Of a stretch of DNA of 64,000 nt, positions 36,062 through 45,056 are shown piece after piece. The stretch is from an uncultured Erysipelotrichaceae bacterium (GTDB taxonomy: Bacteria > Bacillota_I > Bacilli_A > Erysipelotrichales > Erysipelotrichaceae), in contig OMXA01000005.1 in NCBI GenBank assembly GCA_900314905.1, positions 1 through 64,000 of the forward strand, in the 5' to 3' direction. Both the position numbers and the translations under genes were made by a program. Under the pieces are notes generated by a model. It did no database searches. It was not told the DNA's origin and was given only the letters and a program-made list of their open reading frames with translations. How positions within the stretch are numbered: position 1 is the first letter of the stretch; every line of letters starts with the position of its first letter.

Positions 36062-37179
36062 TGAAGATCCTGTTTGCAGCCACGGTTGATATTCACATCA
36101 TCAACCATCATCTCCGGATTATCCATAAGCTCCATGAGCAGGGGAATCTCATCGATGTCGCTGCCAATGGAACCTATATCAACGATGATATTCATCGGAA
36201 ATACAATGTCTGCTTTTCCAAGAGTCCGACGTCTGCCGATAACCTGAAAGCATACCGATTCATGAAAGAGCTTCTGAAGAAAGAAGACTATGACATCATC
36301 AGCACGCATACGCCGCTTGCTTCCTTCTTTACACGGATGGCTGCGGAAGGGCTGAGGACAAAGGTCATCTATACTGCGCATGGTTTCCATTTCTACGAAG
36401 GTGCTCCGCTGAAGAATCAGCTGATCTACCGGAATATGGAACGCATTGCAGCGCATCATACCGATCGTCTGGTAACAATCAATCAGGAAGACTATGCGGC
36501 AGCACAGCAGTTCCATTACCGCCCGGGCGGACACGCAGTCTATATTCCAGGAGTAGGAGTAGATCTTTCCCGGATTGAAGCTGCCCGTACCGATCGCAGC
36601 GTGATCCGGAAACGGCTTGGTCTTCCCGAAACGGCATTCGTGATGATCTCGGTAGGAGAACTGAATCAGAACAAGAATCATCTGTTCGTGATGAATGCTC
36701 TGCAGAAAGAGCTGCGGGAAGACCCCATGCTCTACTATGTGATCTGCGGAACGGACCTCTGGCATGGCACTTATGCTGAGAAGATCAGAGAGCTTGGCCT
36801 GGAAGGAAAAGTCCGGCTGTTAGGATACCGGAATGATATCTATGAACTGCTCTATGGCATGGATCTGTTTCTCTGTCCTTCGTTCCGCGAAGGACTTCCT
36901 GTCTGCGTCATTGAAGCGATGACTGCCGGTGTCCCGATCATTGCATCAGATGTGCGCGGAAATCATGACCTCATTGAAAGCGGTGAAGATGGATATCTCT
37001 ACCCAGTCAATGATGCAGAGCAGTTCCGGAAAGAATATCAGACCCTGCGCAGAGATCAGATCCTTCGGGAAACCTTTATCCGCAATGCCAAACAGAAAGC
37101 CCTGAATTATTCCGAAGAAACCATCGATCCGATGATCCTGGAACTCTATGACGAACTCAAGCCGAAATACAACGATTGA
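36061..37179 (+). CDS. GT4-family glycosyltransferase
   Basis: 372 aa; ATG 36061 follows AGAGGAGGCG and overlaps the previous stop. MKILFAATVDIHIINHHLRIIHKL at the N-terminus, TAHGFHFYEGAPLKN, GELNQNKNHLFVMNAL (start of the UDP-sugar domain) and CPSFREGLPVCVIEAMTAGVPIIASDVRGNHDLI with the E-x7-E motif. Similar to capsular EpsD/CapJ-type enzymes. Overlaps the following acyltransferase gene by 32 bases. Confidence 0.9.
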   Translation: MKILFAATVDIHIINHHLRIIHKLHEQGNLIDVAANGTYINDDIHRKYNVCFSKSPTSADNLKAYRFMKELLKKEDYDIISTHTPLASFFTRMAAEGLRTKVIYTAHGFHFYEGAPLKNQLIYRNMERIAAHHTDRLVTINQEDYAAAQQFHYRPGGHAVYIPGVGVDLSRIEAARTDRSVIRKRLGLPETAFVMISVGELNQNKNHLFVMNALQKELREDPMLYYVICGTDLWHGTYAEKIRELGLEGKVRLLGYRNDIYELLYGMDLFLCPSFREGLPVCVIEAMTAGVPIIASDVRGNHDLIESGEDGYLYPVNDAEQFRKEYQTLRRDQILRETFIRNAKQKALNYSEETIDPMILELYDELKPKYND

Positions 37180-38167
37180 CGCAATGCGCGTCTGTGCGGC
37201 GCTGCTGGTCGTATTTGTCCATTCCGGAAATTTGATTCTTGCCTATCAGGTCGGAACTCCGATCGTTCTGAAACCGTTTCTGATGCTTGCGGATGCAGGG
37301 GATGCGATCTTCATGATGATCTCAGGCTACCTGCTTTTCGTGCACCCATTTCAGTATGGCCTGATGCTTCAGAAGAAAGTCAGAACGATTCTGATCCCGC
37401 TGGTTCTCTGGAATCTGATATGGATTCTGACAGATCTGTTTCTGATGGATCTTAGAGGCAATGCTTCCGGCATCCTTTCCTGGTCTTTTCAGGAATGGTT
37501 CCGCAATCTGATCGGCATTCCGTTTCATACGGCTCCGTTCTATATGCCATTCTGGTTTCTGACGGATCTGTCCGGTCTGCTTCTATTGTCGCCGCTGCTG
37601 CGCAGTCTGACGAAAGAGGTTCCTCATCTGGCCGCTGCCGGTATTCTGATTCTCTGGTTTCTTCCGGTCTCTTATCGGATCCGCATTCCATTCTGCTTCT
37701 TCCTCTTCGGGGCATTGCTTGCGGAGTATCCGGAATGGAAAGAAAAACTGAAGCGAATTGCCGAAAAGATCACGCTACCTTCTGCACTGCTCTGCAGTCT
37801 CCTTGTACTGTTTCTTCCCTCTCCCTGGTATGACCTTCTCGATCGGATCACGCTGATTCTCTGGATCTATCCGATCGGAAAGCTTGCAGAAGCCTGCATG
37901 AAGAAACAGAAGACCGCCAGCAGAATCGAACTGGCGGCTTCCTGGAATCTGTTTCTGTATGCGGTGCATGGAAAGGTGATCAGCTATCTGCAAGGTATTT
38001 ATACCTCCCATGTCGCGTGTTCAGATAGTTCTGTCATTGCCGGTTATTTCGGGCTTGCGGTTCTTTCCATCTTCCTCTGCTGGGTTGCAGCAGCCATCAT
38101 GCAGCACATAATGCCTCGTTTCTACGGAATCCTGAGCGGCGGCAGAGGCGTGCCGGTTCACTTATGA
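37148..38167 (+). CDS. Membrane acyltransferase (AT3/OafA family)
   Basis: 339 aa, about ten helices. MTNSSRNTTIDAMRVCAALLVVFVHSGNLI and DAIFMMISGYLLFVHPF match the acyltransferase 3 fold, with the conserved R..A....H pattern. Likely O-acetylates the glycan. It begins inside the preceding GT4 gene and its last 10 bases overlap the convergent minus-strand flippase, marking the end of the long plus-strand operon. Confidence 0.85.
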   Translation: MTNSSRNTTIDAMRVCAALLVVFVHSGNLILAYQVGTPIVLKPFLMLADAGDAIFMMISGYLLFVHPFQYGLMLQKKVRTILIPLVLWNLIWILTDLFLMDLRGNASGILSWSFQEWFRNLIGIPFHTAPFYMPFWFLTDLSGLLLLSPLLRSLTKEVPHLAAAGILILWFLPVSYRIRIPFCFFLFGALLAEYPEWKEKLKRIAEKITLPSALLCSLLVLFLPSPWYDLLDRITLILWIYPIGKLAEACMKKQKTASRIELAASWNLFLYAVHGKVISYLQGIYTSHVACSDSSVIAGYFGLAVLSIFLCWVAAAIMQHIMPRFYGILSGGRGVPVHL

Positions 38168-39663
38168 AACAGCTTCTGCTTCAGATATGCTTTTTCTTCC
38201 GGCTTCAGCGCCATCAGCCAGACTGACAGGCTGTAGATCAGAACAACTGCTGCAGCCTGAATGGTGACATATTTCCAGCCGACTCCCGCAAAGACCACAT
38301 TGCAGAGATAATAGCCGGCAGCTAATGAGATGGCATCCGGAATCAGAAAACTCCGATAGCATTCCCGGAAGAAGGAACGGATGTCCAGATTCAGTTCTTT
38401 CTGGTATACCCGATTCATCATTGCAAACTCTGTCAGAGCCGCAATGGAGATTGCCATGCAGGCGCCAAGTGCTCCGAATTCTGAAGAAAGCAGGAACGAT
38501 AGACTGATGCAGACAATCGTCTTGACGATCTGGGCAATGCCTTTCTGACGCACTTTATTTTCTGCAATGACTGCAGTATTGGCAATCTGCTGGGTCACAT
38601 TCAGCATATCCGGAATCATGCAGACCACGGTGCAGAGATATGCTCCCTGATAATCCGGCCCCATCCAGGTGACCATGAAGGTATTGCCAACGCAAAGGAA
38701 CCCGATGAAGATCAGTCCCATGAAAGCAAGCTGGTATCTTCCGACCATGACCATCAGCGGATAGATCCGGTTTTCTTTTCCCTGGGCGATATACCGGCTG
38801 ACCCTGGGAAGAAACATATCATTGATTGCAGCCGCAAAGGTGGAGAAATAGCCCTCCAGGAAATTGGCAGGGGAGAAGAGTGCAATCTGAGCCGTGTTGG
38901 AAACAATGCCGAGAATGGTCGGAGCAAGTCCGTACGTGCATCCTTCGGCAATGGTTGTGGTAGCGGTCCAGGCAGTGAAGTGCAGAATCTGAGACTGCAT
39001 CTCCTGATCATTCTTCTGGCTGATGATCCGAAGATGGAGTCCGCTGCGGATGATGAAATACTTGATGATGATGAATACGATCGTGGATCCTGCATAAGCA
39101 GCCATCACCGCAATCACGTCCATATGATTCAGCAGGGCAACGATGATCAGTACAACCGATAATACCTTCTGACCAAGATCGCAGAGCTTCAGCGGTATGA
39201 ATTCTGCATATGCGGTCAGGATGCCATTCTGAGACAGAAACGGAAATGAGAATACCGTGGCTGCAGCCATGATCAGATAGATTTTCCGGAATGTGACGAT
39301 TTCTTCTGCAGTCAGTCCCCGATAGATATCTCCGATGAAGAAATAGACTGCGATCAGAATGACGCAGATGATCGCTCCGAGGATCAGGTAGAATTTCGTG
39401 ACCGTGCCGAGAAAGTGCTCGATCTTGTCTTCCCGTCCCTCTGCACGATACTTTGCTACAAACCTGGAGACTGCCGCATTGAGACCGAGATCCACAAGGA
39501 ACATCCGGACAAAGGAATACGCGAGATTGTAGAGACCGTACTGCGACTTTCCAAGCTGATTCGCCATCCATGGAGTATATGCAAGGGAAATAACGGAATT
39601 CAGGATGATGGCAAGATAGGAAATCATTGCTCCGTATTTGATCTGGCGGTTTTCTTCTGACAT
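38158..39663 (-). CDS. Second oligosaccharide flippase (Wzx/MurJ-like superfamily)
   Basis: 501 aa; ATG 39663 has a TTGAGGTG RBS, so a longer in-frame start is not needed. About 14 helices. IKYGAMISYLAIILNSVISLAYTPWM, GLYNLAYSFVRMFLVDLGLNAAVSRFVAKYRAE and ILTAYAEFIPLKLCDLGQKV are typical of polysaccharide exporters. Only gene of its own transcript, divergent from the GT4 at 39743. It has little visible sequence likeness to the flippase at 25227, so it probably moves a different lipid-linked glycan. Confidence 0.88.
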   Translation of the reverse strand: MSEENRQIKYGAMISYLAIILNSVISLAYTPWMANQLGKSQYGLYNLAYSFVRMFLVDLGLNAAVSRFVAKYRAEGREDKIEHFLGTVTKFYLILGAIICVILIAVYFFIGDIYRGLTAEEIVTFRKIYLIMAAATVFSFPFLSQNGILTAYAEFIPLKLCDLGQKVLSVVLIIVALLNHMDVIAVMAAYAGSTIVFIIIKYFIIRSGLHLRIISQKNDQEMQSQILHFTAWTATTTIAEGCTYGLAPTILGIVSNTAQIALFSPANFLEGYFSTFAAAINDMFLPRVSRYIAQGKENRIYPLMVMVGRYQLAFMGLIFIGFLCVGNTFMVTWMGPDYQGAYLCTVVCMIPDMLNVTQQIANTAVIAENKVRQKGIAQIVKTIVCISLSFLLSSEFGALGACMAISIAALTEFAMMNRVYQKELNLDIRSFFRECYRSFLIPDAISLAAGYYLCNVVFAGVGWKYVTIQAAAVVLIYSLSVWLMALKPEEKAYLKQKLFHK

Positions 39664-39742
39664 GCGCACCTCAATCGTTTCAAAATAAAAGCCTTTCAAT
39701 TATATAATGGAAACAGATTTTTCTGAAGAAACGGAGTTCTAG
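39664..39742. promoter_or_regulatory. Divergent promoter region with a shared, near-palindromic -10
   Basis: The sequence ATTATATAAT (around 39700-39708) contains TATAAT on both strands, so the minus-strand flippase and plus-strand GT4 may start from overlapping -10 elements. -35 boxes are weak (TTTCAA at 39678-39683 for the plus strand). Confidence 0.4.
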
Positions 39743-40963
39743 ATGAAAGTAGTCCAGCTGAACAGCGCATGCCATGGCAGTACGGGCATGCTGATGGGAA
39801 TCCTGTCGCAGGCAATGACAGAAAAAGGAATTGAGAACCGGATGCTTTATACCTTCGGAAAGGATCCTGCAGAAAATGGGTTCCGCTATTCCTCAGATGC
39901 TGAAATCAAACTCAATGCTCTTTGCTCGAGAATCACCGGCAGATATGGCTTTGTTTCTGAACGGCCGACGCAGCACCTGATTCAGTTTCTGAAAGAGTAT
40001 CAGCCTGATCTGGTCCAGATCCATACCATTCATGGCCATGATCTGAACCTGACAGAATTCTTCCGCTATCTGAAAGACACAGAAGTGCCGGTAGTATATA
40101 CGTTCCATGACTGCTGGCAGTTTACCGGCTACTGCCCGTATTATACGTGGGCACGCTGTGAGAAGTGGAAGACCGGATGCGGAAACTGCCCGCTGGCAAA
40201 ACGGTACTCCTGGTTCCTCGATCGTTCCGCTGAGAATTACCGAAAGAAACAGGAAGCGCTGTCCGGACTTAGAGCTCTGCAGATTGTCACTCCCAGCAGA
40301 TGGATGAAACAGCAGGTAGGAGAATCCTTTCTGAGAGAGGTTCCATGTACCGTCATTCCGAATGGCATCGATCTGAACGTCTTCTTTCCTTCTGAAAGCA
40401 ATGTCAGGAACGAGCTTCATCTGAACAATCAGAAGATCGTGCTCGGCATTGCTCTGTCTCTTTCTGAAGCAAAAGGATTTCATGATTATCTGGAACTCAG
40501 CAGAAGGCTTCCGGATAATCATGTCCTGGTCCTGGTTGGGGTTCCGGAAGAAAAGAGAAATGATCTTCCTGCAGATATCATTGCACTTCCGAGAACTTCC
40601 AGCCGGGAAGAACTGCGGGATCTCTACAGTGCTGCAGATGTCACCGTGGTTCCGACTCATGAAGACAACTTCCCGACTGTAATTCTCGAATCGCTTGCCT
40701 GCGGTACTCCCGTCGTCACATACCAGGTTGGCGGAGCGCCGGAAGCTCTGGATGAAAAAACCGGAAGAGCGGTAGCGGAAAACGATCTGGCCGCATTGAC
40801 AGAAGCAGCCGCTGAACTCAGTGAAAAGAAAAAAGAATACACTGCATTCTGCCGGAAAAAGGCAGAAGACCGGTATTCGATGAAGCAGTTCACGGATTCG
40901 TATCTATCTCTTTATGAACAGATGGTCAGCTGCGCTTATCAGCAACATGGAACAGCTTGCTGA
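39743..40963 (+). CDS. GT4-family glycosyltransferase with Cys-rich motif
   Basis: 406 aa, RBS CGGAG. The N-terminal domain has MKVVQLNSACHGSTGMLMGI and the distinctive FHDCWQFTGYCPYYTWARCEKWKTGCGNCP, a cluster of cysteines shared with the GT4 at 43842. The C-terminal GT4 motif is PTHEDNFPTVILESLACGTPVVTYQVGGAPEAL. Proteins with this motif occur in colanic-acid and other exopolysaccharide clusters (WcaC-like). The cysteine cluster could bind metal. Its end overlaps the convergent DUF6625 gene by 38 bases. Confidence 0.88.
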   Translation: MKVVQLNSACHGSTGMLMGILSQAMTEKGIENRMLYTFGKDPAENGFRYSSDAEIKLNALCSRITGRYGFVSERPTQHLIQFLKEYQPDLVQIHTIHGHDLNLTEFFRYLKDTEVPVVYTFHDCWQFTGYCPYYTWARCEKWKTGCGNCPLAKRYSWFLDRSAENYRKKQEALSGLRALQIVTPSRWMKQQVGESFLREVPCTVIPNGIDLNVFFPSESNVRNELHLNNQKIVLGIALSLSEAKGFHDYLELSRRLPDNHVLVLVGVPEEKRNDLPADIIALPRTSSREELRDLYSAADVTVVPTHEDNFPTVILESLACGTPVVTYQVGGAPEALDEKTGRAVAENDLAALTEAAAELSEKKKEYTAFCRKKAEDRYSMKQFTDSYLSLYEQMVSCAYQQHGTAC

Positions 40964-41867
40964 ACTTGCGTTTTACCCGTTTTCCCTGATATCCAAGCGC
41001 ATAGCTGAGCAGGGGAAGCATGTGTTTTTTCATCGCTTCCGGTTCTTCTGTGACAATTAAGTCCGGGGCGGTGAGAAAATAATGATCCAGGTCAATGCCG
41101 GAAGGAGCATTGACTCTGCGCTGGGAAAAATGCACATACATCTCTTCCCGAAGCACAATTCCGGAAGACCTGGCAGTAACGACTCCGTTTTCGAAGCAGA
41201 AATACAGGCCAGGGACGACACATTCAGTCTGTCCCCGTACCTTGAACGAGCTGATATTGGCATGAATGTCGGCAAAATCAACAGAATCATAGAAACTCTT
41301 TCCATTTCGCCTGATGATTTCTGACATGCCGCCGCCATGCCATTCGGCATATTCATCAAATGCACAGTTCTCTGAGGAGGTGAAGACGGTTTTCCAGTTC
41401 ATGCAGCCAAGGGGATCCAAAGTACGGTACCACGCATTCACTTCGGGTGTATTTCGATAAAGGGTGAAATGGCCTGAAGTGTATAGACGATCATGTTCAG
41501 AAAGGACAGAATCAGGAAGATACCGGCTCAGATTTCCGAAAATCACATCCAGATCGCAATGTCCCCAGAACCGGTAGTCTTTCAAGTAATCAGAAAGAAT
41601 CTCTCCATATGCCGGACGATAGTCACAGCACTTGTATGGGCGCTCCAGAGAAATCGGAAAGGAGAATCTTTTCTGAACAAGGCTTCGGAATTCTGAAAAC
41701 TCCATATAGCATGGCTTCACGTTTGCAGGGAAGTTCTGCTCACAGCGATCATCGGTAAACAGAAGAAAATCGAACTTTGGGTTATACCGGCAGGAGTTCA
41801 GCCAGAGCGGCATACTGGAAGGAAATCTTCCGAACCATGGAATCACAAGAGCAATCTCAGCACACAT
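40926..41867 (-). CDS. DUF6625 protein, probable glycosyltransferase
   Basis: 313 aa, RBS CGGAG on the minus strand. EIALVIPWFGRFPSSMPLWLNSC, FDFLLFTDD, DYRPAYGEILSDYLKDYRFWGHCDLDVIFGNLSRYL (a D-x-D-type site) and FTLYRNTPEVN resemble DUF6625, a GT-A-like family found in capsule clusters. Soluble. Transcribed alone from the promoter at 41907-41934, opposite to its neighbours. Confidence 0.78.
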   Translation of the reverse strand: MCAEIALVIPWFGRFPSSMPLWLNSCRYNPKFDFLLFTDDRCEQNFPANVKPCYMEFSEFRSLVQKRFSFPISLERPYKCCDYRPAYGEILSDYLKDYRFWGHCDLDVIFGNLSRYLPDSVLSEHDRLYTSGHFTLYRNTPEVNAWYRTLDPLGCMNWKTVFTSSENCAFDEYAEWHGGGMSEIIRRNGKSFYDSVDFADIHANISSFKVRGQTECVVPGLYFCFENGVVTARSSGIVLREEMYVHFSQRRVNAPSGIDLDHYFLTAPDLIVTEEPEAMKKHMLPLLSYALGYQGKRVKRKFSKLFHVADKRS

Positions 41868-41906
41868 CTTTTTCTCCGAAAATCAGCAATTTCTGACTAA
41901 TTACGA

Positions 41907-41958
41907 ACTATAGCAGATCTGATCTCATTTGCAAAGTCAGAGAAAGGCTGTATAGAAT
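41907..41958. promoter_or_regulatory. Divergent promoters sharing a palindromic -35
   Basis: TTGCAA (41929-41934) is its own reverse complement. On the minus strand it lies 16 bp from TATAGT (41907-41912), serving the DUF6625 gene. On the plus strand it lies 18 bp from TAGAAT (41953-41958), serving the acetyltransferase at 41969, whose ATG is only about ten bases beyond the -10. Confidence 0.5.
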
Positions 41959-41968
41959 ACCTTCAGAT

Positions 41969-42490
41969 ATGGCAAGAACAGTAATCCTGAGCGGGCCTGA
42001 AAAGTGGCTGCAGCCTAAAGTAGAACACTACTCTCATGAGAAATACTGGAAGATGCGGGAACGCGTTGTCAATTACCATGGGGGCTTCTTTGAAAAAATC
42101 CTATGTACCTGGTACCTGTTCCGCATCAAGCGCATGGACGCGTTCAACAATGCCTCGATGGGCACTCATCTCGGATACGGCGCCCGGTTTGCGGAACCGC
42201 CGCACCTTCCTCATGGCCTGAAAGGGATCATTCTTTCTCATGAAGCGGTGATCGGCAGAAACTGCACGATTCTCCACCAGGTTACGATCGGCGGCGGAAA
42301 AGGAGGAGCTCCGGTCATCGGAGATGATGTGGAAATCGGCGCTGGTGCCATGCTCATCGGCGGAATCCATATCGGCAATCATGTGAAGATCGGGGCGAAT
42401 TGCGTTATTGCTGAAGATATCCCGGACAACTGCACGGTCGTGATGCCGCATCCGCGCATCCTTTCCAGGTCGCAAGCGACACGAGACTGA
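41969..42490 (+). CDS. Serine acetyltransferase-like hexapeptide O-acetyltransferase
   Basis: 173 aa. Left-handed beta-helix: IILSHEAVIGRNCTILHQVTIGGGKGGAPVIGDDVEIGAGAMLIGGIHIGNHVKIGANCVI, with the CysE-like HQVTIGG and APVIGDDVEIGAGA segments. The N-terminal region (YSHEKYWKMRERVVNYHGG) is not that of full CysE, and in glycan loci such proteins O- or N-acetylate sugars. No Shine-Dalgarno precedes the ATG, which lies very near the predicted transcription start. Confidence 0.82.
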   Translation: MARTVILSGPEKWLQPKVEHYSHEKYWKMRERVVNYHGGFFEKILCTWYLFRIKRMDAFNNASMGTHLGYGARFAEPPHLPHGLKGIILSHEAVIGRNCTILHQVTIGGGKGGAPVIGDDVEIGAGAMLIGGIHIGNHVKIGANCVIAEDIPDNCTVVMPHPRILSRSQATRD

Positions 42491-42504
42491 TTTCATTGTA
42501 TAAT
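42476..42504 (+). promoter_or_regulatory. Promoter giving a possibly leaderless sugar-transferase transcript
   Basis: TATAAT (42499-42504), with GCGACA 17 bp upstream (42476-42481). The ATG at 42511 is seven bases beyond the -10, where transcription would begin, and no RBS is visible. Confidence 0.4.
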
Positions 42505-42510
42505 TCCGTT

Positions 42511-43845
42511 ATGCAGTTACGCAGAGATGAACGGACGCAGCGTACCGTCTCAGCCGCAATGAACACGCTGACGATTCTGGTGCTTGGGGCAGTGTTCTAT
42601 TATATCTGGTTCGAGTATTTCAGGACTTTTGCATATTTCTACCGGATCGGCAACTGGGCAGTGCTTGGAATCTATCTGCTTCTTCTGGTTGTCTTCAATC
42701 AGATGTACGGAGGATTCGGGATCGGATACTCCACCACGGGAGACTTGATTTTCTCTCATATCATCAGTCTCTTTTTTTCAAACGCAAGTATCTTCATCCT
42801 GGCGATGCTGGTCGGAAGAAGAGTGCTGCCGGCAAGAGATTTTCTGCTGTATTTTCTGTCAGAGATCCTCGTCGTGGTCTTCCTGAATATTCTGAATAAT
42901 CAGATTTACTACCGGATTTTCCCGCCCAGGAAGACACTGATGATCTTTGAGCAGGAGGATCCCTCTATCTACCGGCGGATTCTGAAATACCAGTCCAACA
43001 GCTATGACATTCAGAAACAGATTCCCTATCGTTCTTATCAGACTGAAGAGAAGATGATCCGGAACTATGACTGCGTGATTGCAGTCGGTCTGACTCCTGA
43101 CGAAAAAGAACAGCTGGTCAAAAGCTGCTATGGATTCGGAAAAAGCCTTTATCTGATCCCGGATATCTGTGATGTGCTCATCAACAGCGCAACAAATGTA
43201 TACCTGGTTGATACGCCGGTTCTCAAGACGAATACATTCGGACCAAGTCAGATCGAGAAGATCTTCAAGCGCCTGTTTGATATCATCTTTGCGATTGTTT
43301 TTCTGGTTCTGACTTCTCCGATTTTTCTGATCACTGCAATTGCAATCAAGGCAGAGGACCATGGGCCTGTGTTCTATGTCCAGACCAGACTGACCCAGTT
43401 CGGAAGAAAGTTCGGGATCATCAAATTCCGTTCCATGCGTACCGATGCAGAAAAAGACGGGGTTGCCAGGTTTGCCTCCGAGCATGACAGCCGGATCACG
43501 AAAGTGGGAAGGTTCATCCGTTCCTGCCGCATCGATGAACTGCCTCAGCTTCTGAATATCCTGAAGGGAGATATGTCCGTTGTCGGCCCGAGACCTGAGC
43601 GGCCGGAGATTGTCGCAAAGATCACGGAAGACCTTCCGGAATTCAATTACCGCCTCAAGGTGAAAGCCGGACTGACTGGCTATGCACAGGTTTACGGGAA
43701 ATACAACACGCGTCTGAAAGACAAGCTGCTGTTTGATCTGATCTATATCGAGCATTTTTCCATCGGCCTTGATGTGCGCATCATGTTCATGACCTTCAAG
43801 ATCCTGTTCAAGAAAGACAGTACGGAAGGCGTGGAGGAATCATGA
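42511..43845 (+). CDS. Polyprenyl-phosphate sugar-1-phosphate transferase (initiating enzyme)
   Basis: 444 aa from ATG 42511. Four N-terminal helices and a central Rossmann-like domain, then the bacterial sugar transferase domain. This has KRLFDIIFAIVFLVLTSPIFLI (membrane hairpin), GPVFYVQTRLTQFGRKFGIIKFRSMR, RIDELPQLLNILKGDMSVVGPRPERPE and KAGLTGYAQVYGKYNT. WbaP/CpsE/TuaA-type enzymes transfer a sugar phosphate to undecaprenyl phosphate, the first committed step of repeat-unit synthesis. It is the only such enzyme in the window, although two flippases are present. Overlaps the GT4 gene downstream (ATGA). Confidence 0.93.
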   Translation: MQLRRDERTQRTVSAAMNTLTILVLGAVFYYIWFEYFRTFAYFYRIGNWAVLGIYLLLLVVFNQMYGGFGIGYSTTGDLIFSHIISLFFSNASIFILAMLVGRRVLPARDFLLYFLSEILVVVFLNILNNQIYYRIFPPRKTLMIFEQEDPSIYRRILKYQSNSYDIQKQIPYRSYQTEEKMIRNYDCVIAVGLTPDEKEQLVKSCYGFGKSLYLIPDICDVLINSATNVYLVDTPVLKTNTFGPSQIEKIFKRLFDIIFAIVFLVLTSPIFLITAIAIKAEDHGPVFYVQTRLTQFGRKFGIIKFRSMRTDAEKDGVARFASEHDSRITKVGRFIRSCRIDELPQLLNILKGDMSVVGPRPERPEIVAKITEDLPEFNYRLKVKAGLTGYAQVYGKYNTRLKDKLLFDLIYIEHFSIGLDVRIMFMTFKILFKKDSTEGVEES

Positions 43846-45056
43846 GAGCCGCCTTCGTCAATTCTGTCATCGGTACCGGCAGCACCGGCAGAATCGTCTA
43901 TCAGCTCTCGAGAATTCCGGGGGTTCAGGGACGGATCTATTACGGCCGCAGGGAAAACAGGACGGATGCAGATGCGTTTCGGATCACGAAGTTTGCAGGC
44001 AATGCAGAACATGCTGTCTGCACCTTTCTTTCTGATCGGCATGGATTCTGCAATACTGAGGAAACCGAGAGAATGGTGGAGAATCTGAAAGCCTTCCGGC
44101 CGGATCTCATCCATCTGCATAATCTTCATGGCTATTATCTGAATGTCGAGGTGCTGTTTCAGTATCTGAAGACCATTGATACCCCGGTGATCTGGACCAT
44201 GCATGACTGCTGGGCGTTTACCGGGCACTGCGCGCATTTTCAGTATGTCGGCTGTGATCGATGGAAGACGGAGTGTGCTCACTGCCCCGGACTTTCCCAA
44301 TATCCGGTCACGTGGAACGGGTGGAATGTCACCCGGAACTTCAATCAGAAGAAAGCACTTTTCAATTCCCTGAAGCCAGGACAGCTGACCATCGTGACTC
44401 CTTCCCTCTGGCTCAAGGACCAGGTGAAGCAGTCGTTCCTGAAGGATCAGAGAATCCTTCAGATCTCCAATGGGATAGACCTTGCCCGCTTTCATCCGGA
44501 GCCGTCAGGATTCCGGTCTGCTCATTCCATGGAAGGGGATTTCATCATGCTTGCAGTTGCCAATCCCTGGACCAGAGAAAAAGGACTTGCCGATCTTCAG
44601 AAGCTTGCCCTCATGCTGAAGGACAATCAGAAGCTCATTCTCGCAGGCACGACAAAGAAACAGGCTTCGCTCTTCCGGAATATGCCCCAGGTTCTCTGCA
44701 TTCCGCATACGGAAAGCGTGCAGGAACTTGTGCAGATCTATACTGCCGCAGACGTTCTTCTGAATACGACCTATCAGGATACCTTTCCGACGGTGAACAT
44801 TGAAGCCCTGGCATGCGGATGCCCGGTGATTACCTATCAGACCGGAGGCAGCCCGGAAATGCTGACGAAGAAAACCGGAATCGTGGTGGAACGCGGAGAT
44901 CCGGAAGCTCTGAATGATGCGGTTCAGGCCCTCGCTTCCGGGAAGATCGTCCTGAAGCGCTCTGACTGCATGATCCATGCCCAGCGCTATTCCAAGGATG
45001 CCATGCTTGGTGCCTACCGCAGTCTTTATATTGAAAGGACCGGACTTCCGCTATGA
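43842..45056 (+). CDS. GT4-family glycosyltransferase with Cys-rich motif (second copy)
   Basis: 404 aa. MRAAFVNSVIGTGSTGRIVYQL, then MHDCWAFTGHCAHFQYVGCDRWKTECAHCP, the same cysteine pattern as the GT4 at 39743, and the C-terminal TTYQDTFPTVNIEALACGCPVITYQTGGSPEML. The two are paralogs and may act at successive steps. Coupled by ATGA overlaps to the initiating transferase upstream and to another GT4 downstream. Confidence 0.9.
   Translation: MRAAFVNSVIGTGSTGRIVYQLSRIPGVQGRIYYGRRENRTDADAFRITKFAGNAEHAVCTFLSDRHGFCNTEETERMVENLKAFRPDLIHLHNLHGYYLNVEVLFQYLKTIDTPVIWTMHDCWAFTGHCAHFQYVGCDRWKTECAHCPGLSQYPVTWNGWNVTRNFNQKKALFNSLKPGQLTIVTPSLWLKDQVKQSFLKDQRILQISNGIDLARFHPEPSGFRSAHSMEGDFIMLAVANPWTREKGLADLQKLALMLKDNQKLILAGTTKKQASLFRNMPQVLCIPHTESVQELVQIYTAADVLLNTTYQDTFPTVNIEALACGCPVITYQTGGSPEMLTKKTGIVVERGDPEALNDAVQALASGKIVLKRSDCMIHAQRYSKDAMLGAYRSLYIERTGLPL

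Noticed and set aside
38158..38167. Frameshift at the flippase/acyltransferase junction
   Set aside because: Both genes are complete; the ten-base overlap is simply convergent ends.
42859..43755. 298-codon minus-strand frame
   Set aside because: Antisense shadow of the initiating sugar transferase, which has all family motifs.
43743..44495. 250-codon minus-strand frame
   Set aside because: Antisense of the GT4 gene at 43842; composition typical of shadows in Ser/Leu-rich genes.
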